From Clostridia bacterium (GTDB lineage: Bacteria > Bacillota > Clostridia > Lutisporales > Lutisporaceae), in assembly GCA_035628995.1 (NCBI GenBank), contig DASPIR010000035.1, positions 35,572 to 99,571 on the forward strand: a stretch of DNA of 64,000 bases, in the 5' to 3' direction. This document shows, piece after piece, positions 8,103-16,468 of this stretch; the first letter of the stretch is position 1, and every line of letters begins with the position of its first letter. The notes below the pieces were generated by a model. The model was not told the DNA's origin, made no database searches, and worked only from the letters and a program-made list of their open reading frames with translations. The translations under genes and the position numbers were made by a program.

Positions 8103-8456
8103 ATGGAAGAAAGAAGAAAACATGATAGACTCCCACTTACGCTGGAGCTTACTATTTCTTCACTTTTTAGGCAGGATTATGAACTAATTCCCAATATAAA
8201 TGAAGGCATTAAGGTCAATAATATATCAAAGTCAGGTATAGGCTTCATTTGCGGGCATGAATTGCCACTGGACTACTATTTTGATGCAAAGATTCAACTG
8301 ACTCCAGATAAGTATTTTTATGCGGTATTAAAAATAGTACGCATAGATAAAACTGAAGTCGGATACAATGTGGGCTGCGAGTTTGTAGGTCTGGCAGACA
8401 TACTGAGCATGAGGGTGGATTTGTACGGCGAGGAGCTGGGAGTAATCTCGAAATAG
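8103..8456 (+). CDS. PilZ domain protein (probable c-di-GMP receptor)
   Basis: This 117-residue protein consists of a single PilZ domain. The RRKHDRLPL segment at residues 4-12 supplies the RxxxR c-di-GMP motif, and NNISKSGIGF supplies the [D/N]xSxxG motif. Both signature motifs are intact, so binding of cyclic di-GMP is likely. In PilZ-only proteins the output is usually an interaction with another protein in motility or adhesion. ATG 8103 is preferred to the upstream in-frame TTG because GAAGGAGGG lies just ahead. It forms a single-gene unit between its own promoter and a terminator. Confidence 0.82.
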   Translation: MEERRKHDRLPLTLELTISSLFRQDYELIPNINEGIKVNNISKSGIGFICGHELPLDYYFDAKIQLTPDKYFYAVLKIVRIDKTEVGYNVGCEFVGLADILSMRVDLYGEELGVISK

Positions 8457-8482
8457 TATAAAAGGTGAATAGCAAAAAACTT

Positions 8483-8520
8483 GACTACAGTCGAATCATT
8501 ATGACTGTGGTCTTTTTATT
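8483..8520 (+). terminator. Terminator after the PilZ gene
   Basis: GACTACAGTC (8483-8492) pairs with GACTGTGGTC (8503-8512), followed by TTTTTATT. Confidence 0.85.
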
Positions 8521-8599
8521 CTATACATTTCTTTACTATGTTGAACGCACTGAAGAATTATATTAGGGAAAAAGCGAATTCAACAGTAACAAGGTAACT

Positions 8600-8660
8600 T
8601 TTTGCGAAATTTGAATGATAATGCAAAATGTGTTTCGCAAAACGAATAATGTGATAAAAT
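8600..8660 (+). promoter_or_regulatory. Inverted repeat and promoter upstream of ABC-F gene 1
   Basis: A perfect 10-bp inverted repeat, TTTTGCGAAA (8600-8609) and TTTCGCAAAA (8633-8642), has a 23-nt centre. It lies just upstream of a -10-like TAAAAT (8655-8660), so the right arm overlaps where the -35 should be. It may be an operator. Confidence 0.45.
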
Positions 8661-8724
8661 AATTAGGTGGGATGATTTGAAACGGTTTCCCATAAGAAAA
8701 AATGGCATTAAGAAGGGGTATCTG

Positions 8725-10629
8725 ATGAACCTTATAAGTATAGAAAATATAACTAAAAGCTACAGTGAAAAAGTACTGCTTGATGAAATAAGCCTCGGAA
8801 TAAATGATGGGGACAAAATAGGCATTGTGGGAGTAAATGGAGTAGGAAAAAGCACCCTTCTCAAAATAATTGCAGGAATTGAAAAGCCAGACGCAGGAAG
8901 GATCATTAAAGGAAATTCTGTTTCTGTTGAATATTTGCCGCAGACTCCTTATTTTGATCCTGAGGCTACAGTGCTGGAGCAGGTTTTTAAAGGTGATTCT
9001 CATGCAATGAAGTTGGTGAGGGAATACGAGATAGCTTTGGAGAACCCTGAGGCTAATTGTGAGAAGCTCTTAAAGCTCAGCAGTGAAATGGACAGGATGA
9101 ATGGCTGGAGTTTGGAAAGCGAGGCAAAGGGCGTATTAACCAAGCTTGGCGTTACTGATTTTCAAGAGAAAATTGCAGTTTTATCCGGGGGTCAGAAAAA
9201 GAGGGTCGCCTTGGCAGCGGCTTTGATAAACCCTTCAGAGCTGCTTATATTGGATGAGCCTACAAATCACCTTGACAACAGGACAATAGACTGGCTGGAG
9301 GAGTACCTGGGCAAAAGGAAGGGAGCCCTTCTGATGATTACCCATGACAGGTACTTCCTGGATAGAATAGTGAATGTAATTGCTGAGTTGGATAAGGGCA
9401 AGCTCCATCTATACAAGGGCAACTACAATAACTTTATAGGGAAGAAAATAGATAGGGAAGAGCGTGAAGTCGCCAGTGAGCGTAAAAGACAGACTCTATT
9501 CAAGAAAGAGCTGGCATGGATAAGCAGGGGTGCCAAAGCCCGTACTACAAAACAGAAATCAAGAATAGAGAGGTTCGAGAATTTAAGCGAGCAAGCCGTT
9601 GATTTGTCGGAGGAAAAGCTGGAAATATCCGTGGGCAGCAGCAGGCTGGGCAGAAAGATAATTGAGCTGTCGCATATATGTAAAAGCTTCGGTGAAAATA
9701 AAGTGATTGAGGACTTCAGCTACATAGTACTGCGCAATGACAGGGTAGGCATCATCGGAGCTAACGGGAGCGGTAAAACCACTTTGATGAATATCATAGC
9801 CGGAATAGCAAAACTGGATTCCGGAATCATAGAAGTTGGCGAGACTGTCAAAATCGGTTTATTCTCACAGGATTTTTATCATATGGACGATAGCAAGAGA
9901 GTTATTGAGTATATTAAGGAGGGAGCGGAGTATCTGGAGACAGCAGAAGGAGAAAAGATAACCGCATCCCAAATGCTTGAGAGGTTCTTGTTTCCGTCTG
10001 CCGCACAGTGGACACCTTTATCGAAGCTTTCCGGCGGGGAGAAAAGAAGGCTTCACCTGCTTAGAGTACTTATGGAAGCACCCAATGTATTGCTGCTGGA
10101 TGAGCCCACCAATGACCTTGATATAGAAACGCTGACCATATTAGAGGATTATATTGAGAGCTTTCCAGGGGCAGTTATAGCTGTATCTCATGACCGATAC
10201 TTCCTTGATAAGACAGCAGATAAGATATTTGTCTTTGAAGGCAGGGGCAGGATAATGAAGTATACCGGCAACTACACAGATGTCAAAGAAAGCGGTGCTT
10301 TAGAAGAGATAAGCGACAGCATAGGACAGAGGATGAAGGAAAAGGATAAAGAGGCAGGCACAAGGAATGAGGCTGTAAGAGATAGGGAAAGGCCGGCGAA
10401 ATTCTCCTACAAGGAACAAAAGGAATATGCGGAAATCGATGATGTCATTGCTCTTTTGGAGCAGAACCTCCAGGAGGTAGAAGGCAGACTAAGTGCTACA
10501 TCCAGCGACTATGTGCTGCTCCAGCAGCTTATGGATGAAAAGGCAGTAATGGAGAGCCAATTGGAGGAAAAGATGGAGAGATGGGTTTACCTTAATGATT
10601 TAGCTGAAAGAATAGCAAAGAATAAATGA
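8725..10629 (+). CDS. ABC-F ATPase, Uup-like, with C-terminal coiled coil
   Basis: This 634-residue soluble protein has two ABC ATPase domains and no membrane segment. Walker A boxes are GVNGVGKST and GANGSGKTT; signature motifs are LSGGQKKR and LSGGEKRR; Walker B boxes are LLILDEPTNHLD and VLLLDEPTNDLD. A charged interdomain linker (about residues 235-330) and a C-terminal coiled coil (about 560-634) match the Uup-type ABC_tran_CTD. ABC-F proteins bind the ribosomal E site and relieve stalling or drug inhibition; Uup is linked to ribosome quality control and replication-associated tolerance. ATG 8725 follows AAGGGG. Confidence 0.88.
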   Translation: MNLISIENITKSYSEKVLLDEISLGINDGDKIGIVGVNGVGKSTLLKIIAGIEKPDAGRIIKGNSVSVEYLPQTPYFDPEATVLEQVFKGDSHAMKLVREYEIALENPEANCEKLLKLSSEMDRMNGWSLESEAKGVLTKLGVTDFQEKIAVLSGGQKKRVALAAALINPSELLILDEPTNHLDNRTIDWLEEYLGKRKGALLMITHDRYFLDRIVNVIAELDKGKLHLYKGNYNNFIGKKIDREEREVASERKRQTLFKKELAWISRGAKARTTKQKSRIERFENLSEQAVDLSEEKLEISVGSSRLGRKIIELSHICKSFGENKVIEDFSYIVLRNDRVGIIGANGSGKTTLMNIIAGIAKLDSGIIEVGETVKIGLFSQDFYHMDDSKRVIEYIKEGAEYLETAEGEKITASQMLERFLFPSAAQWTPLSKLSGGEKRRLHLLRVLMEAPNVLLLDEPTNDLDIETLTILEDYIESFPGAVIAVSHDRYFLDKTADKIFVFEGRGRIMKYTGNYTDVKESGALEEISDSIGQRMKEKDKEAGTRNEAVRDRERPAKFSYKEQKEYAEIDDVIALLEQNLQEVEGRLSATSSDYVLLQQLMDEKAVMESQLEEKMERWVYLNDLAERIAKNK

Positions 10630-10633
10630 AAAA

Positions 10634-10663
10634 GCCGGCTTATTCAGCCGGCAAAATTATTTT
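10634..10663 (+). terminator. Terminator after ABC-F gene 1
   Basis: GCCGGCT (10634-10640) pairs with AGCCGGC (10646-10652) around TATTC, followed by an A/T-rich tail ending TTTT. Confidence 0.7.
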
Positions 10664-10671
10664 ACACCAAG

Positions 10672-11067
10672 CTATACAAGCGGGGCGTCTATAAGTGTGG
10701 CAAACTGGAAGTCATGGTCGTGACCGTCGTCAAACGTAGTCGTACCGGTGGCGAAGTGTACATGCTTTCCACCACCGACTAGAATTTGGAGGCCGGTTGT
10801 TCCTCCTACCCCGTGAAGATGGTCGAAGAAGTCTGTATCGGTCATAAAGGTGTGTACATGTCCACCTGGTACAAATATCACTTCGCTGGTGACTCCTGCA
10901 AATCTGTGGTTATGGATTTCCTCACCGTTTTCTGAAGCAAGTTTTGTGCTTCCCAGGAATTCATGATTATGGGTCTGGGCTTCCTCGGTATATTCGCATT
11001 TTTCTTCGTGTCTTTTCTTTGGCATTGTATCTTTTTCATGTTTAGAGTCGTAAGTTACCATTGGCAT
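10672..11067 (-). CDS. YmaF family histidine-rich protein
   Basis: This 131-residue protein contains repeated His-bearing blocks (QTHNHEF, EIHNHRF, GHVHTF, DHLHGV, KHVHFA, GHDHDF), spaced like the YmaF family of Bacillus and Clostridia. The pattern suggests metal binding, but the family has no established function. There is no signal peptide. The first Met (11067) follows GAAAGGAGGG and is the likely start, although an internal ATG before PKKRHEEKC is also possible. It is followed on the same strand by the Uup-like gene's terminator in antisense, and preceded by a small gene of unknown function. Confidence 0.7.
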   Translation of the reverse strand: MPMVTYDSKHEKDTMPKKRHEEKCEYTEEAQTHNHEFLGSTKLASENGEEIHNHRFAGVTSEVIFVPGGHVHTFMTDTDFFDHLHGVGGTTGLQILVGGGKHVHFATGTTTFDDGHDHDFQFATLIDAPLV

Positions 11068-11183
11068 TCTTTTTCCCTCCTTTCGCTATAATTTCTGAGT
11101 ATTTTGGTTTGTCCCACTACACAATATGCAACGGCATGAGGGGTGTTACTGTTTATATAAAAAAGAAGAATAGAGATAAATAA

Positions 11184-11203
11184 GGAGAGGCGTAAGCCTC
11201 TCC
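11184..11203 (-). terminator. Terminator after the 63-aa gene
   Basis: GGAGAGGC (11184-11191), loop GTAA, GCCTCTCC (11196-11203); the minus strand continues TTATTTAT. The hairpin can also stop plus-strand transcripts (TTTGATTTT). Confidence 0.7.
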
Positions 11204-11211
11204 TTTGATTT

Positions 11212-11403
11212 TCAGTCTTTATAATTTGTAAGTGCAGTGCTTGTTGTATTAATTGCATTATCCACTGCATTTAAGCTGTTTTGAATCTGTTGCTTGTTTT
11301 CAGGTTTTTCAGCAGAATTAAGGGCTTGAGTTAATGTATTTTTAACAGTGCTAAGTTGGCTGGAAACATCCTGAACTTGTTGTTTTGCATTTTTTCCTGG
11401 CAT
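11212..11403 (-). CDS. Small hypothetical protein, 63 aa
   Basis: I do not recognise this protein. It is hydrophilic, Gln/Asn/Thr/Ser-rich and predicted to be largely helical (QQVQDVSSQLSTVKNTLTQA, then NKQQIQNSLNAVDNAINTT), possibly a short coiled coil. There is no cysteine and no membrane segment. The start ATG 11403 is well supported by TGGAGGTACG just upstream, and a strong terminator follows the stop, so it looks like a genuine single-gene unit rather than a chance frame. Confidence 0.65.
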   Translation of the reverse strand: MPGKNAKQQVQDVSSQLSTVKNTLTQALNSAEKPENKQQIQNSLNAVDNAINTTSTALTNYKD

Positions 11404-11503
11404 ATAATCGTACCTCCATAAAATCTTTATTTGACTTACAGTATTATTATCTTTACTTTGCAGAAAAAAATGCTTGTATTAATTGGATAAGAAGATGGCT
11501 TTA

Positions 11504-12157
11504 TCATTTATATCCAAGTATAACCAAAATTATTGAAGTGATTTCTATTTGGCCGGGCATTACGGGTGTAGCTGGCGCGGACAGCTTTGCCAGAGAGGTA
11601 TCATAAGTAGGTGCTCCTACACTCTTTTCTATTATTCTGCAGGGAACCCTATCAATTTCAATATCCAGGGCGGCAGCAATTTCTGATCCTTTATGAAGTG
11701 CATTCTCAATTGCCAGATTCAAAGCCATATCATAATAATGGGCTTGATCCGACAGAATAAAGCTTATATTGTCAATACGGTTGGCCCCTGAAAAGGTGGC
11801 TTTGTCTATAACCTCTCCTGCTCGGGCAATATCTTTTATAGTCACAGTTAGAAGGTTAGAAACACGATATCCCCTGAAGGTTTGCTTTCCGTCAATGAAA
11901 TCGTATAAAGGATCAATAGAAAAGGCTCCTGTGCTTATTTGTTTTTTTTCAACGCCCATATTAGTGAGCATGTTTATAACTGCAGTTGATTTCACTGCAT
12001 TTTCCCTTCGTGCTGCTTCCAGACTGAGGTTTTCCGTCACAACGCCCAGGTTGATGATGGCTGTATCTGGAATAGCTTTTACCGTGCCCACTCCGTTAAC
12101 CTTTAAATAACCTTTTTTTGGTGCATACAAACTTGGGTTGTAATAATTATAATACAT
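11504..12157 (-). CDS. SIMPL domain (DUF541) protein
   Basis: This 217-residue protein carries the SIMPL/DUF541 domain (GYLKVNGVGTVKAIPDTAII near the N-terminus, then GYRVSNLLTVTIKDIARAGEVIDKA). The family includes E. coli YggE and Brucella BP26; roles in oxidative stress or envelope biology are suggested but no reaction is known. The frame extends 38 codons further upstream, but ATG 12157 is chosen because AAGGAGAGTGAG precedes it and the upstream residues look non-native. Unlike YggE there is no clear signal peptide; the N-terminus is Tyr/Asn-rich (MYYNYYNPSLYAP). Confidence 0.75.
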   Translation of the reverse strand: MYYNYYNPSLYAPKKGYLKVNGVGTVKAIPDTAIINLGVVTENLSLEAARRENAVKSTAVINMLTNMGVEKKQISTGAFSIDPLYDFIDGKQTFRGYRVSNLLTVTIKDIARAGEVIDKATFSGANRIDNISFILSDQAHYYDMALNLAIENALHKGSEIAAALDIEIDRVPCRIIEKSVGAPTYDTSLAKLSAPATPVMPGQIEITSIILVILGYK

Positions 12158-12274
12158 CAAAAACTCACTCTCCTTACTCAATGATTGCTTATTATATTTA
12201 TGCGAACATGTGGGTATTATGATTGCAAAAACTACTTTGATACTGTGATTTTCGTCTATGGATATTGCCATAAG

Positions 12275-12303
12275 TTGTCACATTGCCGGATAAATGCTAA
12301 AAT
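12275..12303 (+). promoter_or_regulatory. Promoter of the exonuclease III gene
   Basis: TTGTCA (12275-12280), a 17-nt spacer and TAAAAT (12298-12303) lie 40 bp upstream of ATG 12343. Confidence 0.65.
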
Positions 12304-12342
12304 AATCATAATGCATAGGATAAATAACCTGGAGGGATTTGT

Positions 12343-13095
12343 ATGAAGCTGATTTCATGGAATGTAAACGGTCTTAGAGCTTGTGCACAAAAGGGGTTTT
12401 TGGAATACTTCAAAGAAGTGGATGCTGATATTTTCTGCATTCAAGAGAGCAAGCTGCAAGAGGGACAGATAGATTTGAAGCTGGAAGGTTATCATAAGTA
12501 CTGGAATTATGCGGAGAAAAAAGGCTATTCCGGGGTCGCAGTGTTCAGCAGAATTGAGCCGATAAGCTGCACCTATGGAATAAACAAGGAAGAGCATGAC
12601 AAGGAAGGAAGAGTCATTACTCTGGAGTTTGAAGACTTTTATTTCGTTGTTGTATATACTCCCAACTCTAAACAGGAGCTGGAAAGGCTGGAATATAGGA
12701 TGCAGTGGGAGGATGAGTTCAGAAGCCATCTCAAGGCTTTGGACAAATTGAAGCCTGTTGTGGTTTGCGGGGACGTGAATGTAGCACATAAGGAAATAGA
12801 TTTGAAGAACCCCAACAGCAACAGGAGAAATGCAGGGTTTACCGACGAGGAAAGGAACAAGTTCACCGAACTGCTGGAAGCAGGATTTATAGATACTTAT
12901 CGCTATTTCAATCCTGACAAGCAAGGCGCTTATACATGGTGGTCCTATCGCTTCAATTCAAGAGCCAACAACACAGGGTGGCGCATAGATTATTTCTGCA
13001 TCTCTGAAAGGCTGGCTGACAGGCTGGTCAGCGCAGACATCCATCCACAGGTGCAGGGGTCGGATCACTGCCCGATAGAGTTGGTTATGAAATAG
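12343..13095 (+). CDS. exoA: Exodeoxyribonuclease III (AP endonuclease)
   Basis: This 250-residue protein belongs to the ExoIII/APE1 family, which cuts abasic sites and degrades 3' ends during base excision repair. Conserved motifs are WNVNGLRA, IFCIQESKLQEG (metal Glu), VVCGDVNVAHKEIDLKNP (catalytic Asp and Asn), and GWRIDYFCIS with GSDHCPIEL (catalytic His) at the C-terminus. The length and all key residues are normal. GGAGGG precedes ATG 12343, and a consensus promoter is present. A DEAD-box-like helicase gene follows 57 bp downstream. Confidence 0.95.
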   Translation: MKLISWNVNGLRACAQKGFLEYFKEVDADIFCIQESKLQEGQIDLKLEGYHKYWNYAEKKGYSGVAVFSRIEPISCTYGINKEEHDKEGRVITLEFEDFYFVVVYTPNSKQELERLEYRMQWEDEFRSHLKALDKLKPVVVCGDVNVAHKEIDLKNPNSNRRNAGFTDEERNKFTELLEAGFIDTYRYFNPDKQGAYTWWSYRFNSRANNTGWRIDYFCISERLADRLVSADIHPQVQGSDHCPIELVMK

Positions 13096-13152
13096 TAGAA
13101 ATGGGAAAAATAATACCAAACTTATCACATTTTGTATAGCAAGGGGATAAAT

Positions 13153-14298
13153 ATGATAGATACATTTGATAAACTGGGATTGGATCCCCGTCTGGTGGAG
13201 GGCTTGAAAAAACAGGGAATTACAGAGCCCACAGGGATACAGGCGGATTCTATACAATTAGCCTTGGAGAACAAGGATATCATTGGTCAGTCACCGACAG
13301 GAAGCGGAAAGACACTGGCGTTCCTGCTGCCTATTTTTCAAAGGATAGACACAGGAAAAAGGGAGATGCAAGCATTAATACTAGCACCAACCCATGAGCT
13401 GGTCATGCAGATTGAGAAAGAAATAAGACTCCTCTCTGAGAGCTCTGGAGTTGCTGTCACTTCGGCAGCAATAATAGGAGAGGTGAACATCACCAGACAG
13501 ATAGAAAAGCTCAGGGAAAAGCCCAACATAATTGTAGGTTCTGCAGGCAGAGTGCTGGAGCTTATAAAAAGGAGAAAAATAAACGCACAGACAATAAGGA
13601 CCATAGTTATTGATGAGGGTGACCGAATGCTTGATGAGCATAACCTGGGCACCGTCAAGGATGTGATAAAAACAACCTTAAGGGATAGGCAGCTGATGCT
13701 CTTTTCAGCCACAATAACTGAAAAGACCTTGAATACTGCCATGGGGTTAATGAAGGACCCCCAAGTAGTCCGCGTAGAGGATGAAGGGGAAATAAGCCCT
13801 AATATCGAGCATATATATCTGGTAGCAGATCAAAGGGATAAGATTGAGGTGCTGCGAAAGCTTGTAGCTTCAGTAAAGCCTGAAAGGGCCATAGTATTCA
13901 TCAATAATAGCGAGGAGCTGCGATTAGCTACTGCTAAGCTGCAGTATCATCATCTGAGCGCTTACGATATATCAGGAAATGCTTCCAAAGAAGAGCGGAA
14001 GAAGGCTCTGGAAGGCTTCAGGAAAGGCGATATAAAGCTTCTGGTTGCTTCAGATTTGGCAGCCAGGGGGCTGGATATCAAGGGAGTTACACATATATTC
14101 AATCTGGACCTGCCTGGGGATCCCAAAGGCTACCTGCACAGAGCGGGAAGAACGGGGAGAATGGGAGAGCCCGGAACGTCAGTGTTCATTGTCACAGAAA
14201 AGGAAGTTCCCTTTGTGAGAAGATGCGAGAGGGATTTTAAAATAAAAATTGAGGAGAAGATAATCTCCAGAGGAGAAATATTGGACCCTCAAAAATAA
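13153..14298 (+). CDS. DEAD-box-like RNA helicase with a DEGD motif II
   Basis: This 381-residue core helicase has no C-terminal extension. Motif I is SPTGSGKT, Ia PTHEL, Ib SAGR, II DEGD (in IVIDEGDRMLDEH), III SAT, V ASDLAARGLDIKGV and VI HRAGRTGR. The canonical DEAD is replaced by DEGD, and TPGR by SAGR; the catalytic Asp-Glu and final Asp are kept, so ATPase activity is plausible. The Q-motif region EPTGIQADSIQLAL is present. ATG 13153 is favoured by AAGGGGATAAAT. The RNA target is unknown; it probably acts in ribosome assembly or RNA turnover at low temperature, as do related proteins. Confidence 0.85.
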   Translation: MIDTFDKLGLDPRLVEGLKKQGITEPTGIQADSIQLALENKDIIGQSPTGSGKTLAFLLPIFQRIDTGKREMQALILAPTHELVMQIEKEIRLLSESSGVAVTSAAIIGEVNITRQIEKLREKPNIIVGSAGRVLELIKRRKINAQTIRTIVIDEGDRMLDEHNLGTVKDVIKTTLRDRQLMLFSATITEKTLNTAMGLMKDPQVVRVEDEGEISPNIEHIYLVADQRDKIEVLRKLVASVKPERAIVFINNSEELRLATAKLQYHHLSAYDISGNASKEERKKALEGFRKGDIKLLVASDLAARGLDIKGVTHIFNLDLPGDPKGYLHRAGRTGRMGEPGTSVFIVTEKEVPFVRRCERDFKIKIEEKIISRGEILDPQK

Positions 14299-14314
14299 GA
14301 AGACAAAACAAAAA

Positions 14315-14345
14315 GGCAGCTGACATTAAGTCGACTGCCTTTTTA
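14315..14345. terminator. Bidirectional terminator between convergent genes
   Basis: GGCAG...GTCGACTGCC hairpin (14315-14339) has an A-run before and a T-run after, serving the helicase (plus) and the ABC-F gene (minus). Confidence 0.7.
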
Positions 14346-14357
14346 TAATCATATTTC

Positions 14358-15986
14358 CTATTTGTACATTTCTTCTATCTGCTTCTGCAAATCTTCATTA
14401 TCCAAATACTCATCATAGTTCATCTGTCTGTCAACAAGCCCGTTAGGAGTAATCTCTATTATCCTGTTGGCAATGGTCTGTATGAACTGATGGTCATGAG
14501 ATACAAATAGTATCGTACCAGGGAAGCTTGTGAGTCCTTCATTGACTGCTGTAATGGACTCAAGATCCAAATGGTTGGTCGGCTCATCAAGGAGCAGGAC
14601 ATTTGCGCCGCTTAGCATCATTCTTGAAAGCATGCAGCGGACCTTCTCACCACCGGAGAGTACTTTAGCACTCTTAAGTGCTTCTTCTCCAGAGAAGAGC
14701 ATTCTTCCAAGGAAGCCTCTGATAAAGGTTTCTGTTTTCTGTTCTGCATTATCTTCAGAATATTGTCTTAACCAATCCACAAGATTGAGATCTACATTAG
14801 TGAAGAATTCGGAGTTGTCCTTGGGGAAGTAGGACTGCGAAGTAGTGATTCCCCATTTGAATTCTCCACTGTCAGCTTCCAGCTCACCCATTAGTATCTT
14901 GAATAGTGTTGTCTTTGCTATACCGTCAGATCCAACGAAAGCAACCTTATCACCCTTATTGATTCTAAAGCTGACATTACTAAAGATGTTTTTGCCGTCT
15001 ACTGTTTTACTCAAATTTTCTATAGTTAAAAGCTCATTACCAGCCTCTCTGTCCGGCTTGAAGCCGACAAAGGGATATTTTCTGGAAGAGGGTTGTATAT
15101 CCTCAAGGGTAAGCTTTTCCAGCTGCTTCTTACGGGAGGTCGCCTGCTTTGACTTTGAGGCATTGGCGCTGAATCGCATGATAAACTCCTGTAAGTCTTT
15201 CATCTTTTCTTCTGTCTTCTTGTTCTTGTCTTTGGACATCTGCAGCATCAACTGGCTGGATTGGTACCAGAAGTCGTAGTTGCCCACATAAACCTTTATC
15301 TTGCCATAGTCTATATCTGCCATGTGTGTACACACTTTATTGAGGAAGTGTCTGTCATGGGATACTACTATAACAGTATTTTCAAAATCCAAAAGGAAGT
15401 TTTCAAGCCATCTTATAGATTTGATATCCAAATGGTTTGTCGGCTCATCCAGAAGCAGAATATGAGGATGACCAAATAAAGCTTGTGCAAGAAGTATCTT
15501 AACTTTATCGGAGCCATTCAGCTCCTTCATCTTCCTGGTGTGGGACTCTTCCATGATACCTAAGCCTGTAAGAAGTGTTGCAGCTTCAGACTCTGCTTCC
15601 CAACCATTCAGATCTGCAAACTCGCCTTCAAGCTCTGAAGCTCTCATTCCATCCTCGTCAGAGAAGTCTTCCTTTGCATAGAGATCTTCCTTCTCTTTCA
15701 TTATTGCATAAAGTCTGCTGTGACCCATTATTACAGTTTCCAGCACTGCGAATTCATCGAATTCAAAGTGGTCCTGCTTAAGAACTGCAAGTCTCTCTCC
15801 AGGAGTAATGGATACATCACCTGTGTTTGGCTCAATGTCTCCGGAGAGAATTTTTAGAAACGTGGATTTTCCTGCGCCATTAGCGCCTATGAGACCATAA
15901 CAGTTGCCTGGAGTGAACTTTATGTTAACATCATCAAATAATTTTCTTCCGCCATATCGTAGGCTTACATTGTTTGTACTGATCAA
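14358..15986 (-). CDS. ABC-F ATPase, YkpA/YbiT type
   Basis: This 542-residue protein has two ABC domains, with Walker A GANGAGKST and GSDGIAKTT. The second Walker A has Ala-Lys in place of Gly-Lys, which is also seen in related YbiT-type proteins. Walker B boxes are HILLLDEPTNHLD and VLLLDEPTNHLD; the second signature is VLSGGEKVR, whereas the first is degenerate (LNGSDKVK). The start is most likely TTG 15986 (ISTNNVSLRYGGRKLF), since AAAGGATGG sits 8 nt ahead and YkpA homologues begin there; ATG 15998 overlaps that ribosome site. The family acts on the ribosome during translation. The leader contains competing hairpins. Confidence 0.87.
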   Translation of the reverse strand: MISTNNVSLRYGGRKLFDDVNIKFTPGNCYGLIGANGAGKSTFLKILSGDIEPNTGDVSITPGERLAVLKQDHFEFDEFAVLETVIMGHSRLYAIMKEKEDLYAKEDFSDEDGMRASELEGEFADLNGWEAESEAATLLTGLGIMEESHTRKMKELNGSDKVKILLAQALFGHPHILLLDEPTNHLDIKSIRWLENFLLDFENTVIVVSHDRHFLNKVCTHMADIDYGKIKVYVGNYDFWYQSSQLMLQMSKDKNKKTEEKMKDLQEFIMRFSANASKSKQATSRKKQLEKLTLEDIQPSSRKYPFVGFKPDREAGNELLTIENLSKTVDGKNIFSNVSFRINKGDKVAFVGSDGIAKTTLFKILMGELEADSGEFKWGITTSQSYFPKDNSEFFTNVDLNLVDWLRQYSEDNAEQKTETFIRGFLGRMLFSGEEALKSAKVLSGGEKVRCMLSRMMLSGANVLLLDEPTNHLDLESITAVNEGLTSFPGTILFVSHDHQFIQTIANRIIEITPNGLVDRQMNYDEYLDNEDLQKQIEEMYK

Positions 15987-16017
15987 AACTAATACCATCC
16001 TTTAACTAGTTAAATTT

Positions 16018-16134
16018 TTAAACACCAAGTGCTTTTTAACACAACAAATTTCTTGTTGTTCAAGTGTTAAAAATGCACTTCCTATATTTGGTGCCGCGCC
16101 TGCTTTAGAAGTGATATACTTTACGAGGCACCAA
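16018..16134 (-). promoter_or_regulatory. Structured leader of ABC-F gene 2 (candidate attenuator)
   Basis: On the minus strand a hairpin pairs AAGTGCATTTTTAACAC with GTGTTAAAAAGCACTT, with an inner ACAACAA/TTGTTGT stem (plus 16025-16079). Upstream, TTGGTGCC (16088-16095) and GGCACCAA (16127-16134) form a second perfect 8-bp stem. CACCAAG also occurs at about 16022, so the segments could pair in mutually exclusive ways. ABC-F genes are often controlled by drug-responsive attenuation, but no leader peptide was identified, so this is a candidate only. Confidence 0.45.
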
Positions 16135-16264
16135 GCAATTATATCACAAATAGCTCCAGACAACCACATTATAATGAAGATAGACTGTATTATATTGAAA
16201 AACCCTTGTAGTAGCTAATAAAATATATTACAATAAGCCTATAATACTCAAACGGAGAAATATA

Positions 16265-16378
16265 ATGGTAAATATCAATGCTGGAATAATTGAATATCTG
16301 GCTAATGCACACGCTATTACAGGAGATTTTGGAGCACAAGGGAGAAGTGTATCCAAAATTGAATATTATGTAAACTGA
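16265..16378 (+). CDS. Possible 37-aa small protein gene
   Basis: ATG 16265 follows CGGAGAAAT and opens a 37-codon frame ending in TGA 16376-16378. The product begins MVNINAGIIEYLANAHAITG and ends SKIEYYVN; I recognise no family. No cysteine or membrane segment is present. A 13-bp perfect-stem terminator follows 35 bp downstream, consistent with an independent small transcription unit. It could also be a remnant of a longer gene or a non-coding RNA. Confidence 0.4.
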   Translation: MVNINAGIIEYLANAHAITGDFGAQGRSVSKIEYYVN

Positions 16379-16413
16379 AAAACCAAACTTTACTAATAAA
16401 ATTTGATAGCTTT

Positions 16414-16447
16414 AATCCCTAAGTAAGGTTTTACTTAGGGATTTTTT
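16414..16447 (+). terminator. Strong terminator after the small ORF
   Basis: AATCCCTAAGTAA (16414-16426), loop GGTT, TTACTTAGGGATT (16431-16443), then TTTT. It lies 22 bp before the MFS gene start. Confidence 0.85.
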
Positions 16448-16468
16448 GCGTTTAAGGAGAATAGAATC

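Noticed and set aside
14358..15986. Frameshifted or broken ABC-F gene because of GSDGIAKTT and LNGSDKVK motifs
   Set aside because: The frame is complete and full length, and degenerate ATPase motifs at these positions are common in YbiT/YkpA-type proteins.
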